From NCBI GenBank assembly GCA_039621445.1, contig CP154955.1, positions 6,432,010 through 6,496,009 on the forward strand: a DNA stretch of 64,000 bases, written 5' to 3'. Origin of the DNA: Euglena gracilis (lineage: Eukaryota > Euglenida > Euglenophyceae > Euglenales). The translations under genes and the position numbers were made by a program. Below are positions 41,201 to 55,228 of the stretch, piece after piece; position 1 is the stretch's first letter, and the number at the start of each line of letters is the position of its first letter. The notes beneath the pieces were generated by a model. That model was not told where the DNA came from. It ran no database searches and saw only the letters and a program-made list of their open reading frames with translations.

Positions 41201-43579
41201 GGACCCTTTGCCTTCAGCAACGCTGTGGTCAATGGAGGGAGGATGGGGGCCAGAGCTTGGCTGGGGGTGGCGCCGGAGCTGCTTGAGCTGCTGGTGGCGA
41301 CGTTGTGATCTGCCGCAGGGTGGGGGGAGGGCAGCCGCCGCGTCCCCATCCTGACCCGGATCCCCACCCTCCTCTCGTTGATGTGTTTGAGTTAGGGCTG
41401 GAGAGGAACAGAGCCAAGAATCCCATATACATACATACATACATAATCCCATATACATACATACATAATCCCATATACATACATACATAATCCCATATAC
41501 ATACATACATACATAATCCCATATACATACATACATAATCCCATATACATACATACATAATCCCATATACATACATACATAATCCCATATACATACATAC
41601 ATAATCCCATATACATACATACATAATCCCATATACATACATACATACATATATGCATGCATATATCCATACACACACAAATATACAGAGAGATATATAT
41701 GGATATGCAGAAACATACATACATATAAATGTATCATGTGTGTATGTATGACACATCTATCATACATACTCCCATATACACACGGTGTGGGTTGGGGGGT
41801 CCCTGATTTGCACTTATCTTAATTCCATAAACTCTCATCCATTGAAATTCCAAAAAAAAATCTTCATACACCCGAAAAAATGAATTTCATATGTCCATGC
41901 CCTCTGCAGCTCCTTCTTTGTGGTTTGTCGATACCTGTGTGTGTGTGTGTGCGTGCGTGTGTGTGTGTGTGTGTGTGTGCGTGCATGTGTGTGTGTGTGA
42001 ATATGCATGTGCGTGCACTGCATGCGTGCGTGTGCATGTGTGTTTTTTGTGCGTGTGTGTGTGTGTTTGCATGGGTCAGTGGGTGTGGGCCGGCGTGGGT
42101 GGGTGGGCTACACGCATGCCGATTCTTTTTCTGTCGGATGAGAGAATGCAACAAAATACCCCCCTCCCCAATTTAAGCAACCCGTTGCTTAAATTTAGTC
42201 GATCTGCCCAAGCATTAACAAGACTTGGGTATTGCTTAAATTTGGATTTCATCAGACACGCCGACGGGTTGCTTCAATTCGGACTAATGGTCGACAGAAA
42301 AAAAAATGCCACAAAATAAAGGGAGGACGTGTTTTTTTCCAGAGAAAATACACGCAACAGCATAACAACGCCCCAAACACGTTTCACACTCAACTAGTTT
42401 GATTATTTTCCCTAAAAACGTGGCTATGATTGTTTGTTCTAGCTTGATTCACGTGCATATTTTCCTGCCGTTTCCCTTCTTTTCACCTCAATTCCAGGGG
42501 TTGCTTAGATTTGGAATTTTCACTGGTACCCGGGGGTTATTACAATCTGGGGTTGCTTAAATTTGGGTGGCGCTTGGTTCGAGCCGAAGGGTTGCTTAAA
42601 ACTGGGGTTGCATGAATAATTTGGAGGGGTTGCTTAAAGTTTGGCGCGGGGGGGATGATGAAAAAAACATCAAACATATTTTTGTAGTGCAGAGGCTGTT
42701 TTCCATCAGGGGAGAACAATAATACTGGAAAAAAGGAAGGAAGAATATTCTCAATCCGCGTTCAATAACGTAGCATAACAATAAAAACAAGAAGAACAAA
42801 TAGTAATACAACGTTAACATAATAACAATGAATTAAACCATCGAAGAAGGGTGATTGGAGTGTCCCCCATTTCAGCAGACAGTGTTCCACGTATTTCGAA
42901 AGTGGTAGGCGTGGCTGAGCAGTGAACTGCTGTGGTCGTCCGCGGTTGCCGACAAAAGGCTCAGGACGGGGACGCAAAAAAGCTCCGCGCCAGTCTCAGC
43001 ACCAACTGTCACCATTGGGGTCTTTACAACAGTCACGACAACGTGCGCAAACACTGACTGCGTGTTGTTTTGTTAACCCCAATTATGTTAGGTCCACTTT
43101 ATCAACAAAGAGGAATGGTGGGATTGCTGGCTCTTCGGATGAAGCAATGAGCCATGACCCGGATGGCAGCAATGTTCTTTTCCGCAGCGACAAATTGTTC
43201 AACGGAAACACTAAAACAGCCGTCGTATTATACATCTTCCCGTTTCAGCGAGTCTTCCATCGACCAAGACCCTCCTGCATCGGAGCCACAGTGGCTCCCC
43301 GCTCACCGACTGCAAAGATGAGCCCCCGCGACCAGGTACCAGCCTTGCACACTTACCCGTGTACCATTCCTTGGGAATTCCGCAATCTCCCGCCTTGAAA
43401 TTCGGTGGGTCTGGGATCACCCGCGGCTGACCAGGCGACAGTTGCGCAGGCTGGGGCGCCTCCGCTGGTGGGCTGTGGGGGTCCGGGCTGGCCGCCTCGG
43501 CGCCGGGCGTTGACTGGCGGCTGAGGCCGGGGTTGGGCACCAGGCTACGCGGGGAGGTCACTCGGCAAAAAGAGCCATC
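34739..43579 (-). pseudogene. Truncated second copy of the Pro/Ser-rich and ePHD-like exons
   Basis: Exons 43357-43579, 41222-41309, 39432-39581, 36332-36443 and 34739-34798 duplicate 13398 down to 4552. The exon corresponding to 4552-4612 is cut at its last base by the duplication junction: its donor (G|GTATGG in the intact copy) is replaced by unit-1 end sequence. Translation would run on past LPS as QLSSMLPPSL... for about 30 residues to a stop at 34646. The CxxC exon (4007-4060) and the FHYCA exon (1139-1281) have no counterpart here. If the junction is real, this copy cannot make the complete zinc finger. Confidence 0.55.
38460..39263. mobile_element. Unit 2 copy of the GGCAGTCTCCC element
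   Basis: Same inverted arms and interior as 8284-9087, with differences confined mostly to the terminal C/G runs and A runs. Confidence 0.7.
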
Positions 43580-44336
43580 CTGGCGTCGATTCGCGATCCG
43601 AAAGAGATGAGAGAAGATGAGGGCTGGCCAGAAATTTGTCTGCCTGGTTTCTCCTGGGGTCAGGCAGGGTAATAATAAAAGCATCAATAGCGCCTTCTTG
43701 GTTTCATTCAATCCGTGTCGGCATTTCTAGGGAGGGCGAAGGGGATATCAAATTGTTAAATCAAAACCCGGGGGATTATGTCTCGGTGTTTTCACGTCTG
43801 ATGTGGGGTTATATGTTGCCCGAAAAAAAATAAATCAACAACACAAATCAATAAAAATCCCTGCCCCTCACAGCCAGCATGTCGTCCAAAGGTGGGGTCA
43901 AAGGCGACCCACCCGAATATAGACCACCTCCTCCCCCGGGGTGGGAAATGATTTGGCATTTGGGAGGGGTCACAAATTGCAACATTTAGCGCTCAAATGG
44001 GGCCATGCTAGGCCAGTGTGCTCGGACCATCGCCACACCCCATGGGTTGGCAGAGGCTCTGGGGCCTGGGGTTGGGTATGCCCCACATTATTGGAGGTGT
44101 ATGAAAATTAATGCTCCATGCTGCATGTATAGTTATTTGAAAGCGGAGACTGGTTTGTCAAACAAAAAAGTTTGTCAAAAATGACCTCGAAATGGCCCTT
44201 GGGGTGCATTTGAGAAAATGGACCCCCCCCCCTCGTCCGCTGGGCCCGTGGGGATGCTGCCAGAGTTGCACAAAAAAGCGGAGTCTGGGGTGTCACAGTT
44301 CTGGCTGTCCGCCGGGGGTTGCTGAGCCTGCCGGAC

Positions 44337-47300
44337 CGCGGTCAGGTAGTTTCGGAAGCTGAGCGAGCCGATGAGCTGCACGATGGACGCGGGCACCTGC
44401 GGGCAGGGCGAGGGGGAAAATAGCCGGACTCTGTTCACTGTGGGAGACGTCAAAATGCGCGCGAAGAAATAAACTCTCCTACCAAATATGCCCCCCTTGG
44501 GGGCGACTTGGGTGCGACTTGGGTGCGACTTGGGCGGAACTTCGGGGATCTGAGCTATGCCCCCCCCGACAACAACAAAAAAAGGGGGTTCTTGGACTTA
44601 TTGGGACCTTCAGGGACAAGGCCTTTTGGCTTGGCAGAGATGGAAAATCATTGCAAAAACCAAGCATCATAAAAATGTGCAGTATGCAGAAAATTGAGGG
44701 AAAACAGACTGCGAGCTACACCTCTCCCAAATAACACTCCCCCCAAACCCTGGACTATGAACCCAAAATGATATAACCCCGGGGATTGTATTTGAGGGAG
44801 GTTAACTGCCGCACTGACATGCATTACAACCCTCTCCTCTGGACACACACAAATACCAGAACAGGAAGGAACACAAAAAAAAACACTCCACATTCTCAAC
44901 CCACCCACCCCCCCACCCCCTCACCCGCCCACACAGCTTTACGCACGACCTCTCACATCTGCCTCCAGGTCAGTCAATTGCTAAAGCACTGGCCAACCCC
45001 CCCCCCCCCCCGGGGTGACTGACTGGTTTTTTTCAGAGTGACTGACTGGTTTTGGGTTGGCCAGGGATGGGCAAAAGTGGCTTGAGTGACCCCGGCACTG
45101 GGGAATTTTTTTATAAAATTTCCAAAAGTTACTGGAAAATGACCGGTTTTCCTGAGTGGCTGACCCCCCCCGGGGGGGGCAGTGACTGACTGGTTCCCCC
45201 CCCCAAAAAAGTGACTGACTGGTTTTTCGAAGAGTGGAGTGACCCCCCCCCTCCCCGGGGGTCGGTAAAAATTGCATGCTCCAGATCGACTCATGCACAC
45301 CTGAGTCCCTTGCAACCAAACGTGCTGAATACGGCGGTTGCTTTCCACCAGTCCCAGCAACGCCCTGAGTTGAAGACGAGAAATACAACAGAATAGATTA
45401 GAAGAACGAACTGAATGGGTGAGAAACACAGAAACAGAAAAAGAAACACAGGCAAGAATCATCGATGACTTTTTTTGAATAATACTATACACACGCCACA
45501 TATACAAACTCTTCTTCTTTAACTGCAAAATGCATTGTTCCATTCGGTGCTGAAAAAGCACAAACGCCAGCACGTCAACTCAGACCAGGCTGTTTTTTAC
45601 CAACCCCGGGGGGGGGGTTCGGAGTGCCTTGGGGTGCCTACCCAGGCAGGCACTACCCCCCCTGTGTGCACTGTGGCTGTTTTTTTGGTGCCTTTTATCC
45701 CTTCTTCTGGCCTGGCGCTGTTGTTCGCCTCTGGCTCATTTTGTCTGTGTATGTGGAGGTGGCCGGAGCCTGGCGGGACTTACCTTGTTTACGGCGCCGG
45801 CCACCAAGCGCCCGCCAGGCACATACTCCACTTTGGTTAGGGGGGGTCTCCTTCACCGTGACGACGCACCGGTTACTCCAGTCCACGACCCCAGCAGGTG
45901 TGGTTCCCAACTCAGTGGACAGGTCCACTCAATTGGGAACAAACTCATGGGTAGGTCTGTTCCAGGCCCGGAGGCACCTCCCGGGGCAGCCCTGTCCCAC
46001 AAGCACACCCACTTGGAACCCGGTCAGGCACCCCCCCTCCTGGGGGCAAAGGCGAACCTAATTTCAGCTGCCGGGTCCACCCCCCTGGGTCTCCTTCACC
46101 GCTCCCAGCCGGCTACTCTAGTCCACAACCCAGGAAATGGCGTTCATCGGTTTCCAGCACCTCCCAACCTGGTTCGACTCTTCAGGCTATGGGGAGGCAG
46201 GGGACGCGAGAGCCCCTCTTTTGCTGGCGGACACGCCCTTCCGAGCCTCCTTCACTGCAGTTTTTCCGGCCTGCTCGTGCCTGCAGCTACTCTAGTCCAC
46301 GGCCCAGGTCTCTCCTCTTTCCTCTCTTGTCTGTATGGTCTGTGTGGGGGTCTACTGCTCCAAGACCCCAAGGGTGGTCATCGGTTTCCAGCACCTCCCA
46401 ACCTGGGTCGACTCTTCAGGCAATGGGGAGGCAGGGGACGCGAGAGCCCCTCTTTTGCTGTCGGACACACCCCTCTGAGCCCAGTTGCTACATTTTTATG
46501 GCCGACTCATGCCTGCAGCAACCTGGGTCCCAGGATGCCACGCGAGTGCGTGGCCCCACGGCCGGCGTGGGTGGTCCCCCTGTGTGCACTGTGGCTGTTT
46601 TTTTGGTGCCTTTTATCCCTTCTTCTGGCCTGGCGCTGTTGTTCGCCTCTGGCTCATTTTGTCTGTGTATGTGGAGGTGGCCGGAGCCTGGCGGGTCTTA
46701 CCTTGTTTACGACGCCGGCCACCAAGCGCCCGCCAGGCACATACTCCACTTTGGTTAGGGGGGGTCTCCTTCACCGTGACGACGCACCGGTTACTCCAGT
46801 CCACGACCCCAGCAGGTGTGGTTCCCAACTCAGTGGACAGGTCCACTCAATTGGGAACAAACTCATGGGTAGGTCTGTTCCAGGCCCGGAGGCCCCCCCC
46901 CCCGGGGGGGTCGGATTTCGGCCACATTCCTTTGAAAATAGGCCATTTTTGGCTCCCTGGCGCCTTTGGCGCCGGGTCTGTGCTAGGGCACTTTTGGTCG
47001 TGTGCCCCCCCGGGGGGGGGTCGGATTGGGAGGGCCTTGGAGTACCTGCCCAGGCAGGCACCCCCCCCCCCCGGGGGGGGTGTCGGCCCCCGACTAAAAT
47101 ACAGCCTGACCCGGACTTCTGCGACACGCACCGCGAGGCGGGCAATGCCACCAGGCGGTTGTTGGCCAGCGACACGGTCACCATGCTGGGGTGGCGCTGC
47201 AGTAGCCGGCACAGAGCAACTCCGCCTGCCACCGGCTACCACAGTGCGTTCCTGTCGCCCCAAGGGGATTGACAACTGAGAGTTCAGCTGGCACAAGCCT

Positions 47301-50300
47301 GCCGACCCTCCCCCTACCCCGCCTCAACAAGCAACATTTGACAACACAAGATGGCAAGATGTAGAGTGGAACTTATCTGCACATTGGACCTCTAAAGCAA
47401 CCACAAACTTCCGTTTGATACTTCTGTACACGACGTTTGTACGGTGGTACCACCATCAACGTTCCTCACCTTCGTAACAATCGCACTTCCATGCTTCCGC
47501 TTGGAACATGTGTTGCATGTGCCATATTGACCAGTGGCCTGGGGGGCACCGTTGAACCCAAGAGGCAGGGGGGGGTCAACTTTGGGAGAACACCCTGGGG
47601 GGCCAACGAGCTGGGGGGGGGGGAGGAGGATATGAATTGTCGGTGAACCCTCCACCCAAAATGATGAGTAGAGCACTGCGCTATTCTCAAACTGACTCAA
47701 AAAAGACTCAAACTGACTCAAAAAAACAGCATCGCGCAGGCCAATAGGCCAATGAACCGGAGTGTGTAGGCGTATTCTTCTTTGTGAAGTGAAAATCCAG
47801 CTTCTGTGCCAAGCAACTCTTTGCCAAGCGACCACTGACCCCCTGGGTTTGGCCACGTGTGCCTGCCTGTACTTGGGTGGTGTGTTTAGGTTTGGTATTT
47901 GTGTTGGTGTGTGTGTGTGTGTGTTGCCGTTTGGGGCACTTTGGGGGGTGCCTCCCGGCAGGCAGCGGGTGGCAGGGCAACGAACTCCGAGGTCAGCCCG
48001 TTGCCGTCTAGCTTCAGGGTGGTCAGGTGGGGCAGATGGGGCAGGGCGTTGAGGAGGGCCGTGCAGCCTGGGCGGGGGCGGAGGAGTGATGCTGGCAGGG
48101 CGCCCCGGTCCACACTGAAGGGTGGTTCTGGGGGACAGCACAGGTCGAGTATGTGGGTGATGCACGCACCGATGATAACATGCCTGTGTGAATGTGAGTG
48201 TGAATACACATTCATGTGCAATTTGTGTGCGAGTGCGAGTTTGTGTTCATGTTCACATGGTGCATATATTAATGTAAAGACATCGATATATTCAGTTCAA
48301 ACAGGCAAGCCATCACCCAAGCTGTTTACAAAATAATCACTTGAAAACTTCGAACTACTTTCCTCCTTCCCCCACATCAAGAAATGGGTTTTGCTCACCC
48401 TATCTGTTGTTGTGTGCTATTACTGTTGTTATTACCTTGGGCTTAATCCAATCAGAATCAAACCAAACCAAACAGTGATCGCATCCTTACAGTTCTATTA
48501 ATAAATTTGAGCACCTCTGCCTCCTCAAAAACGTAAGACCACCACTGAGCCAACAAAAAACGTTGGTGCTGTATATGCCCATATGCAATACACAGAGCGG
48601 TTCAGGCAGTTCGAAGATTACATTACATGCTTGGCACGGGAAAAATTCTCGAACCATCACAGCGAAGCTGTGCAGCGGTGCAGTCTGCGCCGCTGCATCA
48701 CACACACACAGAGCATCCTCCCATTTCCTGATGTGGGGGGTCCAGCAAGCCCAGCCTTCATTTTCTGCCTACCTGGAAAACTGCCCCATTTGGTGCCGAC
48801 TTTCTTCATTGCGGAAATATTTTTTGGGAGTCTCAGGGTGTGGTGGAATAATTCTGGATTGACTTCACGCTGCTGATACTTTACGAGTTCCAGTGAAGGT
48901 TTGGGGGCCTGAGAAAAAGTTTGCACAGTGGAGGAAATTTACGGTCGCCTGTGAACATATTCCAACAAAATATACGGAGAACCATGAACGTGCACGGTTT
49001 CCTGCAAAACAAACACTGCCCCTCTTATACCTGAGTGGGACAAGGACATTGTCCCCTCCCCTTCGCAGTTGGGGCGATGGCTCGTTGACCCAGCCCCCAT
49101 CCCATGTGTCCAATGCAGCGGATGAATATGTTCACGGGTTCCCTGAACACTCAAAATTCTGAGTTCATGGTGTTCATTCAGAATTAATAGTGTTGGCAAT
49201 GCATCCCTTCCTGGTGTGGTCTCTGCGATCTGTAGGAACAGTACTGGAAGGGGCCATGCTTTGACCACGTTGCTATGGCGGTGCACAGCTGGGATGAGGT
49301 TCCCCGAATCACGTGTTAAGGTTGCTTGTGGGGCGGTGGACCCTCTCACCAGGTGGAGTTGTGACCGAATATTTACGGGCATTACGGGCTCCCGTGAACT
49401 GCATTTGCACAGATGGGAAAACAGAGTCAAAACACATGTGGGCACAAAACCTTGTTTCTGCTGATGTGCATAACCTGAGGGCGACACACCACATCTAGAG
49501 CAGCAGAAGTTGGAAGTGAAGATATAAACACAAGTGGATTAAACTTTTCTCAATTTCTTGAAGGATATTTCTTGCAATGGGGAGGAGTCAGTTGAGACTC
49601 TGTAGTGAGCCTTTGAAGCCCATTGTGAGGTGTTATTGAGGGAACTCTCGTGGGTGGCATCCATAAGGAATGGGGTAAGGGAGGGTGCCCGGCCCTCAGA
49701 TGTGTGTGTGTGTGTGTGTATATGTGTGTGCGTGTGTACATGTGTGTGTGTATGGCTCCCAGTTCTTCGAATTTTGGTCCCGTGGCACACACAACATCCA
49801 TTCACACATGTGCACCCCAACATCAACTTACACTGTGGATCTTATCAACTGGTCAACCTATACTGTGGGTCTCACCACTGGGCGGCACGTGCCAACTGTA
49901 TGTGCTCCTTTTGTGTATGACCATTATACATGAATGTGTCTGCACCAAATCAGGTACAGCGGCACACACCAACAGACTGCCAGAGGCACACACCAACAGC
50001 GGCACACACCAACAGGGCCGACGAAGTCACTCGACAGGTCAATCTCCTCCAGCAGCCCGAGTGGGGGCAGCGGATGCGGCTCCGTCTTCCGGTCAACCCC
50101 ATTTGCATATGGCAGAGGGGGGGCACAGCAAAGCACCTCAAAAGATGCACAGATGCAAAGAACTGCAAAGAAATGAAAAAAAAATGCCAAAAAATTATTT
50201 ACTAAAATTACTAAATTACCAAATTATTAAAAAAAAAATGAAAAAAAACACAAACATGCAAATGTCAGGGGACCCCACTTTGGGGGGGGGGGCAATTCTG

Positions 50301-52646
50301 GAGTCCAAATTTTTTTCAGTAAAATTTCAGCAAGCAAAAAAAATGAAGTATGGAACTTGCGCATTCTCCCCTTCTCGCCGTTGTCACTAGCGACGGCCAG
50401 AAAAACACTGGCGCGAGGTTTTATTGTGGGGGGGCCCAGATGGATTCGACGCAAAGTCAGCCGGGGTTCCCCCTGGTCAAGGAGGATGGGGATTGCCACC
50501 CTTCCCGACTGCGGCACAGCCTCGTGACCAATTTCCAGCCTGTTATGCTGCCGTTATTTAATATACCCCCCCTCGTCTAAGAACTGGGAAAGATGGGTGA
50601 AAAAAGAACCGATGGGGTTGTACAAAGCCAATCTGGATTGAAAGAAAACTTCGGCACAACTCTCTGACAAAGGGAAAAAAGGGAATCAAAATGGCCAAGA
50701 TGGTGTTCTTTGAGAGGTTTTTAGACTTCGCCTCAAGAATCGTGGCTGAAAAAGGTTCTTTTGCCTTTTTGCCACCGCTTGCATACCTCCGCCCTGTCAT
50801 CAGAGGCTTTTTCAGGACCGCCGAATCACCCCTCTCGGCGGCTCAGGGACCCACTCTGGGGTCAATTTTGGAGTCCAAAAATTTTTCAGTGCTTTGTGTC
50901 AAGCAGAGCAGAGCCTCTCCAGGGCAGAACGGGAAGACCTGGCGCGGGGGGGGTGGACCCTCCCCCACCCGGGACGTGGGGGGGGGGGGGGGTCGAACCC
51001 CCCCCCACCCACCCTTGCGGTTGGGCCGATTCCCATTCTTCCCTTCCCCCCTCCGAGAGGTGCCCACTCGGCCCGACGCCCCTCTCACCCTGGAGGGGGG
51101 GGGGGCGAACCCACTCCCCCAACCCCGGCCAAAAAACTTTGCCTTCAACCAACCCAGAATATGGTTTTTGGCAAAAAAAGCCAATACCTTCTGTTATCCA
51201 ATCGGTTCCTCGCCTGAAGACTGCCCCCTCCCCCCTGCACTTGGGGGTTGGGCGGACAGCACCGCGTCGCAAGCCCCGTGCTTCGCGTTGAAGCAGCCGC
51301 CCGTGGTGGAGGCGTGGGGGCTGCTGCGGCCCGACACACCGCCGGGGGGGAGGGGACCAGGTTTTTTTTTAAAACCGGTGGATGGGTCCCCACCCATCCC
51401 TGGGGGGGGGACCCACTCACTTTTCCCCGAAAATGGCCAAAAATCGCGAAAAAATGCTTATAATAGCACCTCTTTCAAAAATCTTCGTCACATTCGGCGC
51501 CGAAAAATATATCCCCGGGGGGATCCCCCAGCCCCGGGGCGGGGGCTTGGCAGGACCCACCACCCTACCCACCCCCCGGGGGTCCACGACAAAAAAACCC
51601 TGAAGGGGAACGAAGGCGCACCCTGCCACCACTGCCGCCGCCAAAAAAAAAACGCCAGCATTCACAAAGGATTGGGGTTCACGTCCCCCTCGGGGTGCGT
51701 GCAAACCTGGCCTCATGGAAGTTGGTCTTCAGCCTGTCATTGTGTTCTTCGAGTTTTGATCAGGCCTTGGTTTGTTCTTGGAGTTTTGTTTCTTTTGGGG
51801 GGGGGCGTGCCCCACCGAAATTCGTAACATCAAACTTAATCCAACAAAGGTTACCAGGGGCCAACAATGCAAGGCTGGGCGGAAGGAAGTGCGGAAATGT
51901 TGACCCCCCCCTGGGTGTGTGCCTGCCAGGGCGCAAAAGGTTGCTTAAGGACCCCCGGTGGTCCAGCTCACAGGCTGGAAAATTTAGGCTGGCTGGAAAC
52001 AAGATGCTGGCTGAACCCCCCCCCCCCAAGGCGAGCAAGCCCAGCGGGGGGGAGGGCTGAGCAGCATGGTCCGCAGCGGGGCAGCAGTCCGCCTGCCCGT
52101 CGAAGCGGCGCAGCAGGCGGCGGCTGGGCCGGATGCCCAGCTCGGCGCACGCGGCGCGGTACGCCTCCGCGGGGGCCAGGCGGCCGCCTGAGGTCACGCG
52201 CCCGGCGGGCCGGTGCCCGGCGGGGGAGATCGGATCAGACGTCGGTTGGCCAACCTGAGGGGGGTGCCCTGTGCCAGGGTATTTCTTTTGAATTTTGGTG
52301 GTACGGTAATGTGAACCATTGGAGGGGCTTAGGGTTGAGCCATGTGAACCACTGCAGCTGCCATGCGGTGCTTTGGTCCTCAATCCAGGGTCCGGATTAC
52401 CTGGTATGGTAATCCTCAAAAATATGCTGGAAAAAATGGTAAGAAAGGCACCAAACATGCGACAAAATGTGCTGCGTCTGCTGCAGGGCTGGACGCCCCA
52501 AAGAGGGGACAGGGCTGAGCGGGAGCGTGGTTTGAGGGCATGGCTGGTACTGCACCCGATGGAGGAAGGCGAGGGCGGCCTCTGGCAACATCAGAGGGTC
52601 ATCACGACACCTGTGAGCAGGTTGGGTCAGCACGGCCCTAATGCCG

Positions 52647-52682
<36 letters not shown>

Positions 52683-55228
52683 TGGTGTGTGTGTGTGCGT
52701 GTGCGTGTGTGTGATCACCAAGCAAATGGTGGGGAGGGATTTGTCACTTTGTGAGCGGGCTTTGGACGTTTTGGTTTTGGTTTCCTTGCTGTTTCGCATG
52801 GAAGACACATTAGGGCCACTCCGGGCCCCCACCCCCAGGGTTTTTTTTTAAAAAGAGCGGGAGGAGGGGGGTTCGCTGAGCTCTTATCTCTTTAGAGTAA
52901 GAGCGAAGCTTACCACCAGGAAAAGGGGTCAAACCCCCCCTCCCCCCCCCCCGCCCCTGAGTAGACCGTGAAAACCGCGGATTATCACCATGATCCCGGC
53001 CCGGTTCCCGGAATTTTTTTTTCCAGTCGCGAGTGACTGGATTTCTAGTTTCTGAATCACCGCCATATGATCCCTAACTCCCCGCCAGGCCCGAGTTATT
53101 CACGCGCGAAGGGGTCCAAACTGGGTAGGATTGGCCTACCCGCTGGATAAGCCCCCCCCCCTGGACTCTGCCATTTCGGGCACAAAAATCGACATTTTCA
53201 AAATATCTCAAAAATGATGCAAAATCAAAAGAAATGTCCGAAGACCTAAATCGAAGCCCTTGGAATGCCCTATGTACTGGCATTTTGATTTCCCTGCAAC
53301 TCCCCGCCTAGCCCAAGATGCGGCCGTTTTTTTTTTGGCCCAGATGGCCGTTTTGTACACTTTTCCCACGTCCGACTGCCGTTTTCGGGGGGTGGGGGTA
53401 AAAAAATCAATGTTTTCAAAATTTCTTGAAAATGATGCAAGATGATGATGCAAATTATGCAAAATCAAATGTCCGGAGACCTAATTTGAAGCCCTTGGAA
53501 TGCCCCATCTACCGGTATTTTGATTTCCTCGCAACTCCCTGCCTGGCCTGAGATACGGCCTGTTTTTCGGGCAATTTGGGACATTTTGTACACTTTTCCC
53601 ACTGTCCGACTTCGCCATTTTCGGACAAAAAAATTCGAAAAAATTTATTGGCCCAAAACCATGTTTTTTGGCCTCCCGGAACTGGAAAAAGTGTTTTCGA
53701 GCTGAAAACGAGCGTTTTTCGACCCCCCCCCCCCTGGCCCCCCGTTTTGGGCCCGAATGCCGTGGACTTTGGGTCATTTTTGGGTCCAAAAAGTCGAAAA
53801 AAATCGAAATTTTTTTTGCCCGAAACGTTGTTTTTTGGTCGTCCCGGATCCGGAAAAACTGTTTTTTTTTTAGCCGAAAACGAGCGTTTTTTGACCCGCC
53901 AGCGCCCCGTTTTGGGCCGCTACCCATTGACTTTGGGTCAAAACCAGGTCAAAAAAGTCGAAAAAAATCGAATTTTTTTGCCCGAAACAATGTTTTTTTG
54001 CCTCCCGGACCCGGAAAAAGTGTTTTCGGGCCGAAAATGAGCGCTTTTCAACCCGCGAGCCCCACGTTTTGGGCCCGAAACCAATGGACTTTGGGTCATT
54101 TTCGGGTCAAAAAGTTGAAAACCCCCGACATTTTTTTTGCCCAAAACCATGTTTTTTGGCCTCCCAGACCTGGAAAAAGTGTTTTCGAGCCGAAAACGAG
54201 CGTTTTTCGACCCCCTGCCACCCAGCTTTGCTCCTCAATTCCTTACACTTTAATCGAAGAACGTCCATTCAGGGAGCCGGTATATATCGGGTATCAAAGA
54301 TGGGGGTTGGCACGCATATTAAGAGCTCAGCAGTATTCAAAACCTGGTTCCCTCCACCCACCCACCCACCCCCGGGGGGGGGGGGGTCCTGGGGGACCCA
54401 CTCAACTTAACCCAAATATTGCCAAAAAAAAGTGCAACAAATGCTAAAAAAAGCACCTTTTCAAAAATTTTCGGCACCTTTGGCACCGAAAAGAATATTC
54501 CACTCCCCCCGGGGGACCCCTGGGGGGGGGGGGGGCTCGGCTAGACCCACCCTAACACCCCCCGGGGTCCAAGACTAAAAAAACCCCTGACCTCCGCCCG
54601 CCCGTGCCCGGGGCACAGCGCAGGCCATGGCCGACGGCCTCGCGGGATCGACCCGGCTGCTCCACTGGTGCGGCGGCGGGAGTGGGCAAAGGGGCGGAGG
54701 ACGTCCCCGGGCGACAAGGCCGCCGGGGGTGGGAAGGGCGCAGAGGTGTTTGTTTTGAACGCTCAGGTGGGAGTGGGGGGGGGGGTGTCAGCTGCCGCCA
54801 AGCACCCCACCTTCGGGGGGGGGGGGGCTAGGGGTACTGTTTAGGGGCAATTTGAGGTCGGTTTGAGGCGTGCGGCCACTCCTTTAGGGTCGATTTTCGG
54901 ATAATTCCCCGATAACATCGCACAGAAAGCGGCGGGAAATAAACCCCCCAGCCCAACCCCACATCCCAAGGGGGGGGGAGGCAGTCCGGGACACACACAA
55001 CCATCCATCCATCCCGGGTCACCAAAAAAACCTCCAGGGGGTGCCAGCGCTGCAGGTGGGTCTGGGGGGACGCCGAGAGCGCGGTGCGGTGCGATTAGGT
55101 GTTGCTCGGGCGAGGGAGGCGGCACCGCTGCGACGCTGCAGAGGTGCTCGCCCTTCGAGTCCGAGCGGAGGCGCCAGTCCGGCGCGGCCGGGAAGCCCGC
55201 GGTGCTGTTGCGTTGGGGCAGGCGGTCG
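44337..55228 (-). CDS. Leucine-rich-repeat protein exons (unit 2)
   Basis: This is the second copy of the LRR exons, at 55126-55228, about 52093-52187, 50010-50085, about 47982-48067, 47152-47225 and 44337-44396. The LxxLxLxxN core is unchanged. Single-base differences from unit 1 occur beside or within exons (for example at 55146 and near 47112). The phases and the doubtful border between 47.98 and 47.2 kb are the same as in unit 1. Confidence 0.58.
45662..46893 (+). repeat. LTR-like direct-repeat pair (unit 2)
   Basis: Counterpart of 15478-16711. Changes in two homopolymers join the open frames into a 547-codon frame (45629-47272), the longest in the window. Because a 1-2 base homopolymer change makes or breaks it, I do not treat it as a gene. 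Confidence 0.6.
51358..51602. mobile_element. hAT-type MITE (unit 2 copy)
   Basis: Unit-2 counterpart of 21175-21419, with the same termini and only homopolymer and single-base differences. Confidence 0.7.
52836..54227 (+). repeat. Complex repeat block (unit 2)
   Basis: Counterpart of 22642-24200 without the A-rich insertion; the CTGAGTAGACCGTGAAAACC site is uninterrupted at 52957-52976. The second 140-bp unit differs in its C-run. Confidence 0.68.

Noticed and set aside
45629-47272. 547-codon plus-strand open frame, the longest in the window
   Set aside because: It spans the LTR-like repeats. The unit-1 version is split into overlapping frames by 1-2 base homopolymer differences, and the peptide has no recognisable domain.
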